NCBI GenBank assembly: GCA_017468425.1
Contig: JAFUIO010000010.1
Location: 1 to 64,000, forward strand
Source of the DNA: Clostridia bacterium
GTDB lineage: Bacteria > Bacillota > Clostridia > Oscillospirales > Acutalibacteraceae
Direction: 5' to 3'
DNA length: 64,000 nucleotides
The first letter of the stretch is position 1; each line of letters begins with the position of its first letter. Shown piece after piece: positions 15,055 to 23,964 of this stretch. The notes under the pieces are model-generated. The model saw nothing but the letters and a program-made list of their open reading frames with translations. It was not told where the DNA came from and ran no database searches. Made by a program: the position numbers and the translations under genes.

Positions 15055-15960
15055 TTATCGGTTGCGAAGTTCTGTAACAAGAATCTGAGGACGATTGTTG
15101 ATTCTTAATGGGAAAGAACTGTTGCCCAGACCGCGGCTTACTATCATAGTTGTGTTTTCTTTTTTGTGAGAGCCTTCGCTGAATTCAGGGAAAAATCCCT
15201 GACCGGGAGAATAAATAGGACCGACGGGCGGAATTCTGAACTGTCCTCCGTGAGCATGACCGCAGAAAACAAGGTCATATCCGTTTTCTGCATAAGCATC
15301 AAACATTTCCGGTCTGTGCGAAAGCAGAATGTTGAAACCGTCAGTTTTTGTCTGTGAAAAATTTCTGAGCTTATCTTTGAAACTGTCTTTTAAAAGATTC
15401 AGGTCATCGCAGTCAAGATTTTTGGCAATAGCCTTTTCAAGTAAGCCATATTCAGCTGCAAATGAAGTAAAATCTGATATTCCGTTTATGAAAACAGAAG
15501 TGCCTCCTCGATTTATTTCAATTCCGTCGCAGTCGAGAACCTGCACGCCGTAGCTTTTGATTTCATTGAGAAAAATCTCTTTCAGTTCAGGCGAAAGCTC
15601 TTCGTGATTGCCTGTTACGTATAAAACCATTTCGATTTTTGTCAGTTTTTTTATTATATCAAGTGAATCAAAATACTGTCTTCTTCTTGAGTCAAAAGAG
15701 TCGCCGGTAATTACAATAATATCAGGCTTGTTTCTCTTAACAATTTTAATTAATTCATCTGCCTCGTATCCGTAAACACAGTTGTGCATATCCGAAAGAT
15801 GAATAATTCTGAAACCGTCGAATTCTTCAGGGAGTTTTTCAGATCTGTACACATATCCGTTTAACTCCAGAGTATGATTTTGTGTGTTGGCAATATCAAA
15901 AATTGTTTTACCGAAAAAGTCCAAAAAGCCTTTTGGTGAAAACTTTATTTTTTTAGACAT
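15055..15960 (-). CDS. Calcineurin-like metallophosphoesterase (YkuE-like)
   Basis: 301 residues. Five metallophosphatase blocks are visible: HLSDMHN (54-60), ITGDSFDSR, GNHEE, LSHRPEMFD and CGHAHGGQ, which hold two metal ions. The combination with GPIYSPGQGF is close to YkuE/YaeI-type phosphodiester-pyrophosphatases, some of which cleave lipid-linked substrates. No transmembrane helix is obvious. Substrate unknown. ATG 15960 lies downstream of a GGCGGTG ribosome site. Confidence 0.88.
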   Translation of the reverse strand: MSKKIKFSPKGFLDFFGKTIFDIANTQNHTLELNGYVYRSEKLPEEFDGFRIIHLSDMHNCVYGYEADELIKIVKRNKPDIIVITGDSFDSRRRQYFDSLDIIKKLTKIEMVLYVTGNHEELSPELKEIFLNEIKSYGVQVLDCDGIEINRGGTSVFINGISDFTSFAAEYGLLEKAIAKNLDCDDLNLLKDSFKDKLRNFSQTKTDGFNILLSHRPEMFDAYAENGYDLVFCGHAHGGQFRIPPVGPIYSPGQGFFPEFSEGSHKKENTTMIVSRGLGNSSFPLRINNRPQILVTELRNR

Positions 15961-16088
15961 TTAATCACCGCCTTATATGTATTATAATACAGAGAATAAA
16001 AATATTCAATTAATATTTTTTTAAGATATATTATTGAAAAATTTTCCTGTTTGTGTCATAATATACACATATTTCGGAGGTGTTTAAT

Positions 16089-17297
16089 TTGTACAGAAAT
16101 AATAAGGTTTTTTGCAGAGCTTATCAGTTTTTTCTGAGAATCGGAAGTATGGTTCTTGATTGGTCTGAGCCTGAACTTCTTAAAGGAGAAAACAGCGTTC
16201 TGAAAATTTCAGATATACTTAAAAGCAAAAATATAAAAAGTGTACTTCTCGTAACAGATAACGGACTCAGAAATCTGGGACTTATTGATGGTCTTGTAAA
16301 TAAACTTGAAGAAGATAAAATCAATGTAGCGGTTTTCAGCGATGTTCAGCCTAACCCTACAATCGAAAATGTAGAAAACGCAAAAGATTTTTATTTTGAA
16401 AATAAATGCCAGGCAATTATTGCTTTCGGCGGTGGTTCACCGATGGACTGTGCAAAAGGTGCCGGTGCAAGAATCTCCAACCCCACAAGGTCTATTAACT
16501 CAATGAGAGGTTTGTTCCATGTAAGAAAAAGACCGCCTTTGCTTATTGCGGTACCCACAACAGCAGGTACAGGCTCTGAAACAACTATTGCTGCGGTTAT
16601 CACAGACTCGGAAACTCACGAAAAATCAGCAATAAATTCCACAAAAATCCGTCCTCTTTATGCAGCTCTCGACCCTGTTCTGACAACAGGTCTTCCGCAG
16701 AAAATCACATCAACAACAGGCCTTGATGCTCTTACACACGCTGTTGAAGCATACATAGGCGGAAGTAATACCTCAGGTACAAGAAGAAATGCAGAAAAAG
16801 CAGTGAAGCTTATTTTTGAAAACCTTGAAACAGCATATAACGACGGAAAAAATCTTGAAGCACGAAACAATATGCTTTTAGGTTCTTTCTGTGCAGGCGT
16901 TGCTTTTACAAGAGCATATGTGGGTTACGTTCACTGCATCGCCCATCAGCTCGGCGGATTTTACGGTGTGCCCCATGGTCTTGCAAATGCAGTAATTCTT
17001 CCTTATGTGCTTGAATATTACGGCGAAAAAGCTCATAAGTCTCTTGCACGTCTGGCAGGTTTTGCAGGTATCGGCAAAGATTTAAAAACAGATAAAGAAA
17101 AAGCCGAAGCATTTATTGCTGAAATCAAAGCAATGGAAAGAAGAATGGAAATTCCTGAAAAGTTCGAGCAGATTAAGGAAGAAGATATTCCCGTAATCGT
17201 TGAACGTGCATTGAAAGAAGGCAATCCCCTTTATCCTGTTCCGAAAATTATGACTCCGGAAGATTGCGAAAAAGTTGTCAGGAGTTTAATGGCTTAA
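16089..17297 (+). CDS. Iron-containing alcohol dehydrogenase
   Basis: 402-residue group III NAD(P)-dependent dehydrogenase. GGGSPMDCAK binds the nucleotide; metal ligands are in DALTHAVEAY and HCIAHQLGGFYGVPHG (H-x3-H and H-x9-H). Typical of butanol dehydrogenase or aldehyde/alcohol dehydrogenase enzymes that reoxidise NADH in fermentation. The start is TTG 16089: the CGGAGG site (16075-16080) directly precedes it, whereas an upstream GTG would lie inside that site. Full length. Substrate cannot be specified. Confidence 0.9.
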   Translation: MYRNNKVFCRAYQFFLRIGSMVLDWSEPELLKGENSVLKISDILKSKNIKSVLLVTDNGLRNLGLIDGLVNKLEEDKINVAVFSDVQPNPTIENVENAKDFYFENKCQAIIAFGGGSPMDCAKGAGARISNPTRSINSMRGLFHVRKRPPLLIAVPTTAGTGSETTIAAVITDSETHEKSAINSTKIRPLYAALDPVLTTGLPQKITSTTGLDALTHAVEAYIGGSNTSGTRRNAEKAVKLIFENLETAYNDGKNLEARNNMLLGSFCAGVAFTRAYVGYVHCIAHQLGGFYGVPHGLANAVILPYVLEYYGEKAHKSLARLAGFAGIGKDLKTDKEKAEAFIAEIKAMERRMEIPEKFEQIKEEDIPVIVERALKEGNPLYPVPKIMTPEDCEKVVRSLMA

Positions 17298-18516
17298 ATG
17301 ACGGAAAAGCGGATTTTATCCGTTCTCTTTCATAAAGATTAAGGGTCGAAGCTCTTATAAGAATATCTGCTCCGAATTTTTCCCGCAAAAGGTCAACCTG
17401 AGTGTCCAGCTTTTCAAGTTTATCAAGCTGTTCATAGTTTTCATCAAAGCACAGCTGATAGGAGGATTTATCCCCCACAAGGTCGCCTGCAAAAACAGTA
17501 ACTGCCCTTACAGGAAGATGGAAGAGATAGTTATTTTTAATTAATTCCATAGCATTTTTATGAAGAACGTCTGCAGCTCTTGCAGGCGTTTTTAATTTTT
17601 TCTGAAACTCTTTTACGATAAGCTGATTGTCTTTGACGGCAACACGAACTGTTGTGGCAAAGAATCCGTGTTTTCGCAAAGAGTGAGAAACTTTTTCGCT
17701 CAGTGAGATAACAACAGGAGAAATTTCATCACATGAATATAAATCTCTTTTGCAGGTTATTCCTCTGCTTACACTTTTTACGGGCGGAACTTCGCTTTCG
17801 CGCAGAACAGGTGAAAAATCCAGGCCGTTTGCATAATTTCTTAAAGTGATTCCGCTTTTTCCGAAAATACGCTTCATTATTTCTTCAGGTGTATTTGCAA
17901 TATCGCCTATAGTTTTAATTCCCATAGCCCTGAATTGTTTTGATGTCTGCCTGCCTACCCCCAAAAGGTCGTAACAGGGTAGCTTCCAGACCTTGGTTTT
18001 CAGGTCTTTTTCTTCAATCAATGTAACTGCGTCAGGTTTTTTTATATCGCTGGCAAGCTTCGCTAAAATTTTATTAAAGCTGACGCCTACAGAAATGGTA
18101 AGTCCGATTTCTTTTTTGATGCGTTCTCGGATTTCCTCAGCAATTTTAATTTTGTCGCCGAAAAGCAAAAGGCTTCCTGTTATATCAAGCCAGCATTCAT
18201 CTATTCCGAAAGGCTCCACCATATCTGTGTATTCATCATATATGCTTTTCACCCGTTTTGAAAATTCAATGTATTTATCGTAATGGGGAGAAACACACAC
18301 AAGGTCCGGGCATTTAAGTCTGGCTTCCCATATTGCTTCTCCTGTTTTCACTCCGTAACTTTTTGCATTTTCGTTTTTAGCAAGTACAATTCCGTGACGC
18401 TCCTCAACGCTGCCGCAGACTGCCACATTTTTTCCGCGTAACATAGGGTCAAGATAACATTCAACGGATGCAAAAAAATTATTCAGGTCACAGTGCAAGA
18501 TAACTCTTTCTGTCAA
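17278..18516 (-). CDS. dinB: DNA polymerase IV
   Basis: 412-residue Y-family translesion DNA polymerase. HCDLNNFFASVE (8-19) holds the first catalytic Asp, and GIDECWLDIT the second Asp-Glu pair; the thumb and little-finger domains follow (LLGVGRQTSKQFRAMGIKTI is the helix-hairpin-helix region). The start is TTG 18516 after GGTGGTG, because upstream residues have no family match and fall in the promoter. Two LexA boxes overlap the promoter, so it is SOS-induced. It overlaps the end of the dehydrogenase gene on the other strand by 20 bases. Confidence 0.93.
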   Translation of the reverse strand: MTERVILHCDLNNFFASVECYLDPMLRGKNVAVCGSVEERHGIVLAKNENAKSYGVKTGEAIWEARLKCPDLVCVSPHYDKYIEFSKRVKSIYDEYTDMVEPFGIDECWLDITGSLLLFGDKIKIAEEIRERIKKEIGLTISVGVSFNKILAKLASDIKKPDAVTLIEEKDLKTKVWKLPCYDLLGVGRQTSKQFRAMGIKTIGDIANTPEEIMKRIFGKSGITLRNYANGLDFSPVLRESEVPPVKSVSRGITCKRDLYSCDEISPVVISLSEKVSHSLRKHGFFATTVRVAVKDNQLIVKEFQKKLKTPARAADVLHKNAMELIKNNYLFHLPVRAVTVFAGDLVGDKSSYQLCFDENYEQLDKLEKLDTQVDLLREKFGADILIRASTLNLYERERIKSAFPSFKPLNS

Positions 18517-18532
18517 AATATTCACCACCAAA

Positions 18533-18578
18533 CGAACATTTGTTCTTATATAATAGAACATTTGTTCGAATTTGTCAA
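18533..18578 (-). promoter_or_regulatory. dinB promoter with two LexA boxes
   Basis: Boxes CGAACATTTGTTCT (18533-18546) and AGAACATTTGTTCG (18555-18568) match the Firmicutes LexA site CGAAC-N4-GTTCG. The promoter is TTGACA (18578-18573), 17 bases, TATTAT (18555-18550), so one box fills the spacer and the other lies over the start. Confidence 0.92.
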
Positions 18579-18784
18579 GAGGTAATTTTTTGTCGGAAAA
18601 AGTTTTAAACAAAGGTTTTAAACATAAAAAAGTCAACAGAATCAGGCTTGAGGAAAATTTTTCAACAGAGTTTTTAACATTTTCCACACACTTTTCCACA
18701 CTTATATTAAATATTTTTTATAAGAATATTTTGAAAAAATTTGCAGAAAATAGTTTTAATTATTGTAGGAAAGAGAGTGTTTTT

Positions 18785-19054
18785 ATGATAAAAGGAGTTA
18801 ATCATCAGGTAGTGGAAGTTGCAAAACCAGGGTGCGAATATTTTGAAAAAGTTTTATTTTTTGTAAAACCCGAATATGCATCTTTAAGCGAAAGAAAGAT
18901 AAATGAAAAAGCAAATCATATTGCTCTCAGTACAGGAAGTCCTCCGAAAGTGAGAAAGGGCAGAAAAAGAGTTTATTCGGTTTTTTCTCCGCTTATCTGG
19001 GCGCTCTTCGGTGCGGTGGCAAGTGCAATAGTTATTAAATGTTTCGGTATTTAA
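18785..19054 (+). CDS. Small tail-anchored membrane protein of unknown function
   Basis: 89 residues. Residues 1-65 are soluble and charged; about 66-86 form one hydrophobic helix (SPLIWALFGAVASAIVIKCF), so it is probably anchored in the membrane by its C-terminus with the basic stretch (KVRKGRKRVY) on the cytoplasmic side. ATG 18785 is used, since upstream in-frame residues fall in the dinB promoter region; AAAGAGAG precedes. Conserved in clostridia in my recollection but without a function. Confidence 0.7.
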   Translation: MIKGVNHQVVEVAKPGCEYFEKVLFFVKPEYASLSERKINEKANHIALSTGSPPKVRKGRKRVYSVFSPLIWALFGAVASAIVIKCFGI

Positions 19055-19062
19055 AAAACAGA

Positions 19063-19116
19063 TTGAAAAATCCCTGCTTTTGTGTTACAATCAATAACAC
19101 AACATAAAGGCAGGGA
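19063..19116 (+). promoter_or_regulatory. Promoter inside a long inverted repeat
   Basis: TTGAAA (19063-19068), 17 bases, TACAAT (19086-19091). A nearly perfect inverted repeat (TCCCTGC and GCAGGGA ends, TGTGTTA and TAACACA inner arms, 19071-19116) covers the -10 box and ends at the ribosome site of the small gene at 19122. It could be an operator or an RNA hairpin sealing the ribosome site. Confidence 0.55.
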
Positions 19117-19121
19117 TTATT

Positions 19122-19295
19122 TTGGATAAGCAGTTAATAAACTCAACCCGCACAGGTTTGCTGGCAGGTCTTCTTATTGCCGTTACCATTGCAAACTTTT
19201 TTGATTATGATATGCTCTGGTCGTGTGCAATCGGTCTGGTAGGCGGTGCTTTAATCGGTCTGGTAATCGGACTTATAAAACGTGCAAGAAAGTAA
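19122..19295 (+). CDS. Small two-helix membrane protein
   Basis: 57 residues from TTG 19122 with GGCAGGGA upstream. The sequence has two hydrophobic spans (TGLLAGLLIAVTIANFF and SCAIGLVGGALIGLVIGLI) separated by a short DYDMLW loop and ends in a basic tail (KRARK). Membrane protein with no recognised family. It may share a transcript with the phosphatase gene 15 bases downstream. Confidence 0.7.
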   Translation: MDKQLINSTRTGLLAGLLIAVTIANFFDYDMLWSCAIGLVGGALIGLVIGLIKRARK

Positions 19296-19310
19296 AATGA
19301 GGCAGAAAAT

Positions 19311-20102
19311 ATGTTGAACAAAAAGAAATTATTTTTATTCGATATCGATGGCACAATAGCTGTTGACAACACAATTTATGACGGAACTTCTGAACTGATT
19401 GAGCATATAAATTCAATCGGCGGAAAGGCAGTTTATATTACAAACAATTCAACAAAAAGCCGTCAGGACTATATTGAAAAATTTAAAAAGTGGAACATAG
19501 AAACAGACGAAAGTAATTTTATTACAGCATCTTTTGCAGCTTGTAAATATTTAAAAGAAAACCATGCTGATGATAAAATTTTTGTGTGCGGAACAAAATC
19601 TTTTGTAAAAGAACTCCGCGATTACGGCCTTAACGTAACAGAAGAAAACGACGATGATATAAAGTGCGTTATCGTAGGCTTTGATAATGAGTTTACCTAT
19701 CAGAAGGGTGCTCTTACATGTGAAATTCTGCTTACAAAAGATGTAACATATCTTGCAACCAATCCTGATTTGTGTTGCCCTACTGCATTCGGAAGTATTC
19801 CTGATTGCGGAGCAATATGTGCACTTCTTGAATGTGCAGTTAAAAAACAGCCTTATTATGTAGGTAAACCAAACAGAGAAATTGTTGATGTGTGCCGCGA
19901 AATGACAGGCTTCAGCATTGACGAAACAATAGTTGTCGGTGACAGACTTTATACAGACATTGCCTGCGGAATCAATGCAGGAGTGGAAACGGCAGTTGTT
20001 TTCACAGGAGAGGCAAAAAAAGAAGATTTAAAAGATACGGAATTCAGACCCACATATGAATTTGAAAACATAAGAGAATTTTTAAATGCAGTGAAAGCAT
20101 AA
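19311..20102 (+). CDS. HAD-superfamily phosphatase (NagD-like, class IIA)
   Basis: 263 residues. FDIDGTIA (10-17) is motif I with the nucleophile Asp; YITNNSTKS is motif II; GKPN and VVGDRLYTDIACG are motifs III and IV. The arrangement, with a cap between motifs II and III, is that of NagD/4-nitrophenylphosphatase enzymes that dephosphorylate small phosphates such as nucleotides or sugar phosphates. Physiological substrate unknown. A small membrane protein lies immediately upstream. Confidence 0.88.
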   Translation: MLNKKKLFLFDIDGTIAVDNTIYDGTSELIEHINSIGGKAVYITNNSTKSRQDYIEKFKKWNIETDESNFITASFAACKYLKENHADDKIFVCGTKSFVKELRDYGLNVTEENDDDIKCVIVGFDNEFTYQKGALTCEILLTKDVTYLATNPDLCCPTAFGSIPDCGAICALLECAVKKQPYYVGKPNREIVDVCREMTGFSIDETIVVGDRLYTDIACGINAGVETAVVFTGEAKKEDLKDTEFRPTYEFENIREFLNAVKA

Positions 20103-20133
20103 AATAACCGGGCAAATTGCCCGGTTATTTTTT
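20103..20133. terminator. Bidirectional terminator between HAD and methyltransferase genes
   Basis: AATAACCGGGCAA and TTGCCCGGTTATT, perfect stem, with A and T runs; the 3' end overlaps the methyltransferase stop. Confidence 0.9.
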
Positions 20134-21108
20134 CATAGTCACAACAGAAAAAGTTAAGTTTTCTTTTATTTCAAAATCCTTTCTTCTTTCAAATTGTAAC
20201 CCATATTTTTCACAAGTTTTCACGGTACTTTCAACATCAGCATAAAGGCGACAATTTTTTAAAAGCTCAACAGTTTCTTCTTCGGTAAAACCGAAAGGCT
20301 GCAGGATTTTTGACTGGCGCATAAATGCATTTACTCTTGAGGTGAAAACGAGTACACCGTCTTTTTTCAATACACGTGTAATTTCTGAAATTGTTTTTTC
20401 GTTTTCGCGTGATTCATCAAAACCACAGTAAGTACATACAGCATCAAAGCTGTCGTCTTTAAATGGCAGATACCAGAAATTTGCACACACAGGAAGAATA
20501 GTATCTTTACATTTTAAATATTTACCGATACCGATTGCATTTCCAAGGCAGTGAAAACCGATATCAACAGTAAAAAGCAGTGTATCTTTACTTTTCTGAA
20601 TGGCAACTGCCGCTGTACCGCCGCCTGCACCGGTTGCAAGTTCAAGAACAGAACCGGGATTATTCTTTAAGGTTTCTTCTGCAAAATACGGATAAGGAGT
20701 AAAAAGCCCCGTTGCATTTATTTTTGTTTTTGTCCGTTTTTTGCCGGTTCTTTTTGTTGAAAGTTTTCTGAAATCCTTTAGTGTTTCTTTTTCAATATTG
20801 TCGCTGTGAAGTATCCATTTTTCTGTGTTATCGTTGATATAAGAATTAAAAGCATCCGTTATTCCTTTTTTGTCCTTCAATAACATTTTTATATATCTGA
20901 TATAAGTTTCTGAAACATCAGATGGTCGTTCCCCAAAGTTAATTTCTTTATACATTTTTTCAATTTCTTCAGGAAACTGCCATAGTATAACTTCAATTAA
21001 TTCTCTGTGCCAATCAGCTTTTGTCTTTTCAGGGAGAATCACAGGAATATTTTTGACATATTTTACAGGTAAATTTGTTGATATAAAATCGGAATAAATT
21101 TTATTCAT
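20125..21108 (-). CDS. Class I SAM-dependent methyltransferase
   Basis: 327 residues. ELATGAGGGT (155-164) is the SAM-binding loop, followed by VDIGFHCLG (motif II) and SFDAVCTYCGFDE (motif IV); EITRVLKKDGVLVFTSR is the typical post-II strand. An N-terminal region (1-130) of unknown function precedes the Rossmann domain. It looks like a small-molecule or protein methyltransferase of the UbiE-like group. TTGATT-17-TATATT upstream may be its promoter. The substrate cannot be read from sequence. Confidence 0.82.
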   Translation of the reverse strand: MNKIYSDFISTNLPVKYVKNIPVILPEKTKADWHRELIEVILWQFPEEIEKMYKEINFGERPSDVSETYIRYIKMLLKDKKGITDAFNSYINDNTEKWILHSDNIEKETLKDFRKLSTKRTGKKRTKTKINATGLFTPYPYFAEETLKNNPGSVLELATGAGGGTAAVAIQKSKDTLLFTVDIGFHCLGNAIGIGKYLKCKDTILPVCANFWYLPFKDDSFDAVCTYCGFDESRENEKTISEITRVLKKDGVLVFTSRVNAFMRQSKILQPFGFTEEETVELLKNCRLYADVESTVKTCEKYGLQFERRKDFEIKENLTFSVVTMKK

Positions 21109-21203
21109 TATATCACGTCCTTTGCTTTAAATATAAAGCAATGAATGAGAGAAATCAAGTCTTGTAATTAACGGAAAATTATGATATAATTATTATAGAA
21201 AAT

Positions 21204-21239
21204 AAACACCGAGGAAGCGTTGAAATTCCTCGGTGTTTT
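21204..21239 (-). terminator. Terminator after the GH51 gene
   Basis: AAACACCGAGGAA and TTCCTCGGTGTTT stem; T-rich tract on the minus strand. Confidence 0.85.
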
Positions 21240-21246
21240 GCTATTT

Positions 21247-23961
21247 TTATTTTGTCTGAAGTCTGATGACTGTTACTGAATATTGCGGTGCGGTGAAGTT
21301 GAAATTATCGCTGAATCCGTCTGAAGAAAATTCCTCCATAATGCAATCTTCTTGTGCACCTAAAATGTTGTCGTTACCGAGACTGTCGCCTTTAACCTGA
21401 TAAATTTTTGCAGTGCTTTTAATATTTTCTGCACCGCTGATATTACAAGCAAAGGTTTTATCTGTGTCTGTTACGTTAACAAGTTTGATAATAATATCGC
21501 CTGTTTCATCTGTGCTTACAACCTGGTGTGCTTCTGCCTCGGAATCGGAGCCTGTTATGTAATCTACATAAAGTTCATCGTCAACATAGCATTTGACATT
21601 TCTGCCGTTTACCACAACTTTAAGCTCGTAAGTTTTTCCGATTTCTGCAGTAAAAGGTTTTACAGTGCCCATTATCTGACCTGTTTTTACTCCGTTTTCA
21701 ATCTGCTGAAGGCAGGAAACCGTGTTGCCCCAACCGCCCAGATTCCAGAAGAAATTGTTATTCTTATCCTGTACGGCAAAAGGAATAATAAATCCTTCTT
21801 CGCCGTCAAGCTTTGTGGCTTCAACAGTGTAAGTGTAGTTTGTCCAGTCATCTTTACCGAAATATGCTGCGTTGCCAGTGTCGGAATATTTCATATCGGT
21901 TGTGGGATGAACAAGTTTTCCGTTTCTGATTCTGAAATCACTGTCGTTTACATCTTCCCAATTCCACCAGAAATCAGGTATTGAAAAATTATCTTTTCCG
22001 AGCACTTCTCCTGTTTCGTTATTGATAATTTTCACGTTGTCAAACTCTGCGGAAGTGTACCACGTGCCTACACCAACTCTGCCTGATAAATTTTTCTGTT
22101 CAATCAGAGCACCGTCGAGAGTAGAATCATAAAGATGTGTACCCTGGTTAAGAGAGAAAATTTTCTGCATATAATAGTTGATTGAACCTGTAACCTGATG
22201 ATTGTTGAACCAGATTAAATCAGGTGACCAATGTGTTGCAGTAAGGTTGCCGAAAAGAGGCGCATAAGCCGCCATTCTTACAATGTCACCGTTTCTTTCA
22301 AGACCTGTCATATATGCAGCTTCCGCCAATGCTGCACGCAGAGTGTTTGACCTTGCCGCGTATTCACCGAGGAAAACTTTGATTCCGCCGCCGTAAATTG
22401 TGTCGGTCATTTCGTCAGATGAACGTTTGTAATTTTCCTCATCATAGTAATCAGTGTTTTTAAGGAACCATTCAGGCTCTTTATAATAATGCTGGTCCGT
22501 TGCACCTGCAAAATCATCTATTGTTTTATCGGGATTTTTTTCGAGCCATTCCTTTGCATATTCATAAGAGGGAAGATAGTTTGCTCCTCCCGTTGCATCA
22601 AAAGCACCTGAAGAATAAATCAGTTCAAGGTCTTTGTACAGCTCAGGATTTTCTGCTTTTGCTTTGTTGAAAGATTCAAGGAAAGCAGTGTATCTTTCAA
22701 AATAAATTTCGCCTTCGTTTTCGTTGCCGATGCAGATATATTTTAATTCAAAAGGTTCTTTGTGCCCGAGAGAAACTCTCACTTTACCCCATTTTGTGTT
22801 TTCGTCGTCTCTGCAGAATTCAACAAGGTCGTGCATATCCTGAACATATTGTTTAAACAAGTCGGAGTCCATATCGATTCCGCCTTTGCCTCTCATCTGA
22901 CAGTAAAGACCGCAGTTGAGAACAGGTACACCGAGTGCGCCGATATCTTCTGCAAGTTGGAAATATTCGTAAAAACCGAGACCGTAACTCATAAATGAGG
23001 GTTGCGGGTCATCAGTAGCGGCTATATTTGTCCACAGATTTATGCCCTGCTTTCTTGCAGCAACATCACCGTATTTTCCGTTGAATTCCAACGGCTCACC
23101 GTTTTCATCAACACCGATTGAATCTTTCCAGCTGAATGCAGTTTCTTCATCGTAGCCTTCAATTACGCAGCCGCCGGGGAAACGCAAAAAGCGGGGTTTC
23201 AATTCTTCCAGCATTTTGCCTAAATCATTTCTCATTCCGTTTTCGCGGTTTTTAAAAGTATTTTCAGGGAAAAGTGAAATCATATCAAGGGAAGCTTCAC
23301 CTTCAACAAGCACCTGAAGTGTAACGCCTGAAAAAGCATCAACATCTGATGAAAGCTCAAGGTTGTATTTTGCCCATTCGTTTGTGATGTTTTCAATTTT
23401 TCCGCTTGAAATAATTGTGCCGTTTACGCAGAGATTTACTGTGATATTGCCTTCACCTTTTGCATAAAGAGAAAGATTATATTTTTCATCTTTTGCAACA
23501 CTCAGTCCGTCAAGAAAACCTCTGTTTTCAATGCCTGCAGGAAAAGAAGATTTTATAATTATGTAGTTTGTATTATTGGCATTGAGTGAATTTTCTTTGT
23601 CGTTTATTTTGACTTCAATTTCAGCATTGCCCACTTTGTTCCAGCCGTAAAGCTGGTCGTTTTCTGCAATTTCAGTATATTCAAAAGAACGGTTTACAAT
23701 TTTTTCTGCATAAAGTCCGCCGTCAGCAGCAAAGTTTATATCTTCAAAGAAAATGCCGAAAAGCAAATCGCTGATTGCCTTTGATTTTTCTGACGCATCA
23801 ATGTCAAGAGTGTAATCTGCAGAAATTTTATCGTAATCTGTAACAGAATTTTCTTCAGGTCTTTCAGGCTCCTGCGGTGTCTGGGTTGCACAGAAAGACA
23901 TGAAAAAAGTGAGAATTGCCGCGGTGATTTTTTTGAAAAAAGATGTTATTTTATACTTCAT
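21247..23961 (-). CDS. Secreted GH51-family alpha-L-arabinofuranosidase
   Basis: 904 residues with a signal peptide (KKITAAILTFFMSFCA). The catalytic domain carries the GH51 acid/base motif GNENEGE (around 410) and the nucleophile region FLGEYAAR (around 529), and SPDLIWFNNHQVTGSINYYMQ in between. A lectin-like beta-sandwich insert (about 635-800, FWWNWEDVNDSDFR, NNFFWNLGGWGN) splits the end of the barrel, so it is larger than usual cytosolic GH51 enzymes. It removes arabinose side chains from arabinan or arabinoxylan outside the cell. A cca gene lies just upstream. Confidence 0.88.
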   Translation of the reverse strand: MKYKITSFFKKITAAILTFFMSFCATQTPQEPERPEENSVTDYDKISADYTLDIDASEKSKAISDLLFGIFFEDINFAADGGLYAEKIVNRSFEYTEIAENDQLYGWNKVGNAEIEVKINDKENSLNANNTNYIIIKSSFPAGIENRGFLDGLSVAKDEKYNLSLYAKGEGNITVNLCVNGTIISSGKIENITNEWAKYNLELSSDVDAFSGVTLQVLVEGEASLDMISLFPENTFKNRENGMRNDLGKMLEELKPRFLRFPGGCVIEGYDEETAFSWKDSIGVDENGEPLEFNGKYGDVAARKQGINLWTNIAATDDPQPSFMSYGLGFYEYFQLAEDIGALGVPVLNCGLYCQMRGKGGIDMDSDLFKQYVQDMHDLVEFCRDDENTKWGKVRVSLGHKEPFELKYICIGNENEGEIYFERYTAFLESFNKAKAENPELYKDLELIYSSGAFDATGGANYLPSYEYAKEWLEKNPDKTIDDFAGATDQHYYKEPEWFLKNTDYYDEENYKRSSDEMTDTIYGGGIKVFLGEYAARSNTLRAALAEAAYMTGLERNGDIVRMAAYAPLFGNLTATHWSPDLIWFNNHQVTGSINYYMQKIFSLNQGTHLYDSTLDGALIEQKNLSGRVGVGTWYTSAEFDNVKIINNETGEVLGKDNFSIPDFWWNWEDVNDSDFRIRNGKLVHPTTDMKYSDTGNAAYFGKDDWTNYTYTVEATKLDGEEGFIIPFAVQDKNNNFFWNLGGWGNTVSCLQQIENGVKTGQIMGTVKPFTAEIGKTYELKVVVNGRNVKCYVDDELYVDYITGSDSEAEAHQVVSTDETGDIIIKLVNVTDTDKTFACNISGAENIKSTAKIYQVKGDSLGNDNILGAQEDCIMEEFSSDGFSDNFNFTAPQYSVTVIRLQTK

Positions 23962-23964
23962 TTT

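Noticed and set aside
18517..18699. N-terminal extension of DinB
   Set aside because: It would translate the LexA-box promoter; family homology begins at the TTG at 18516.
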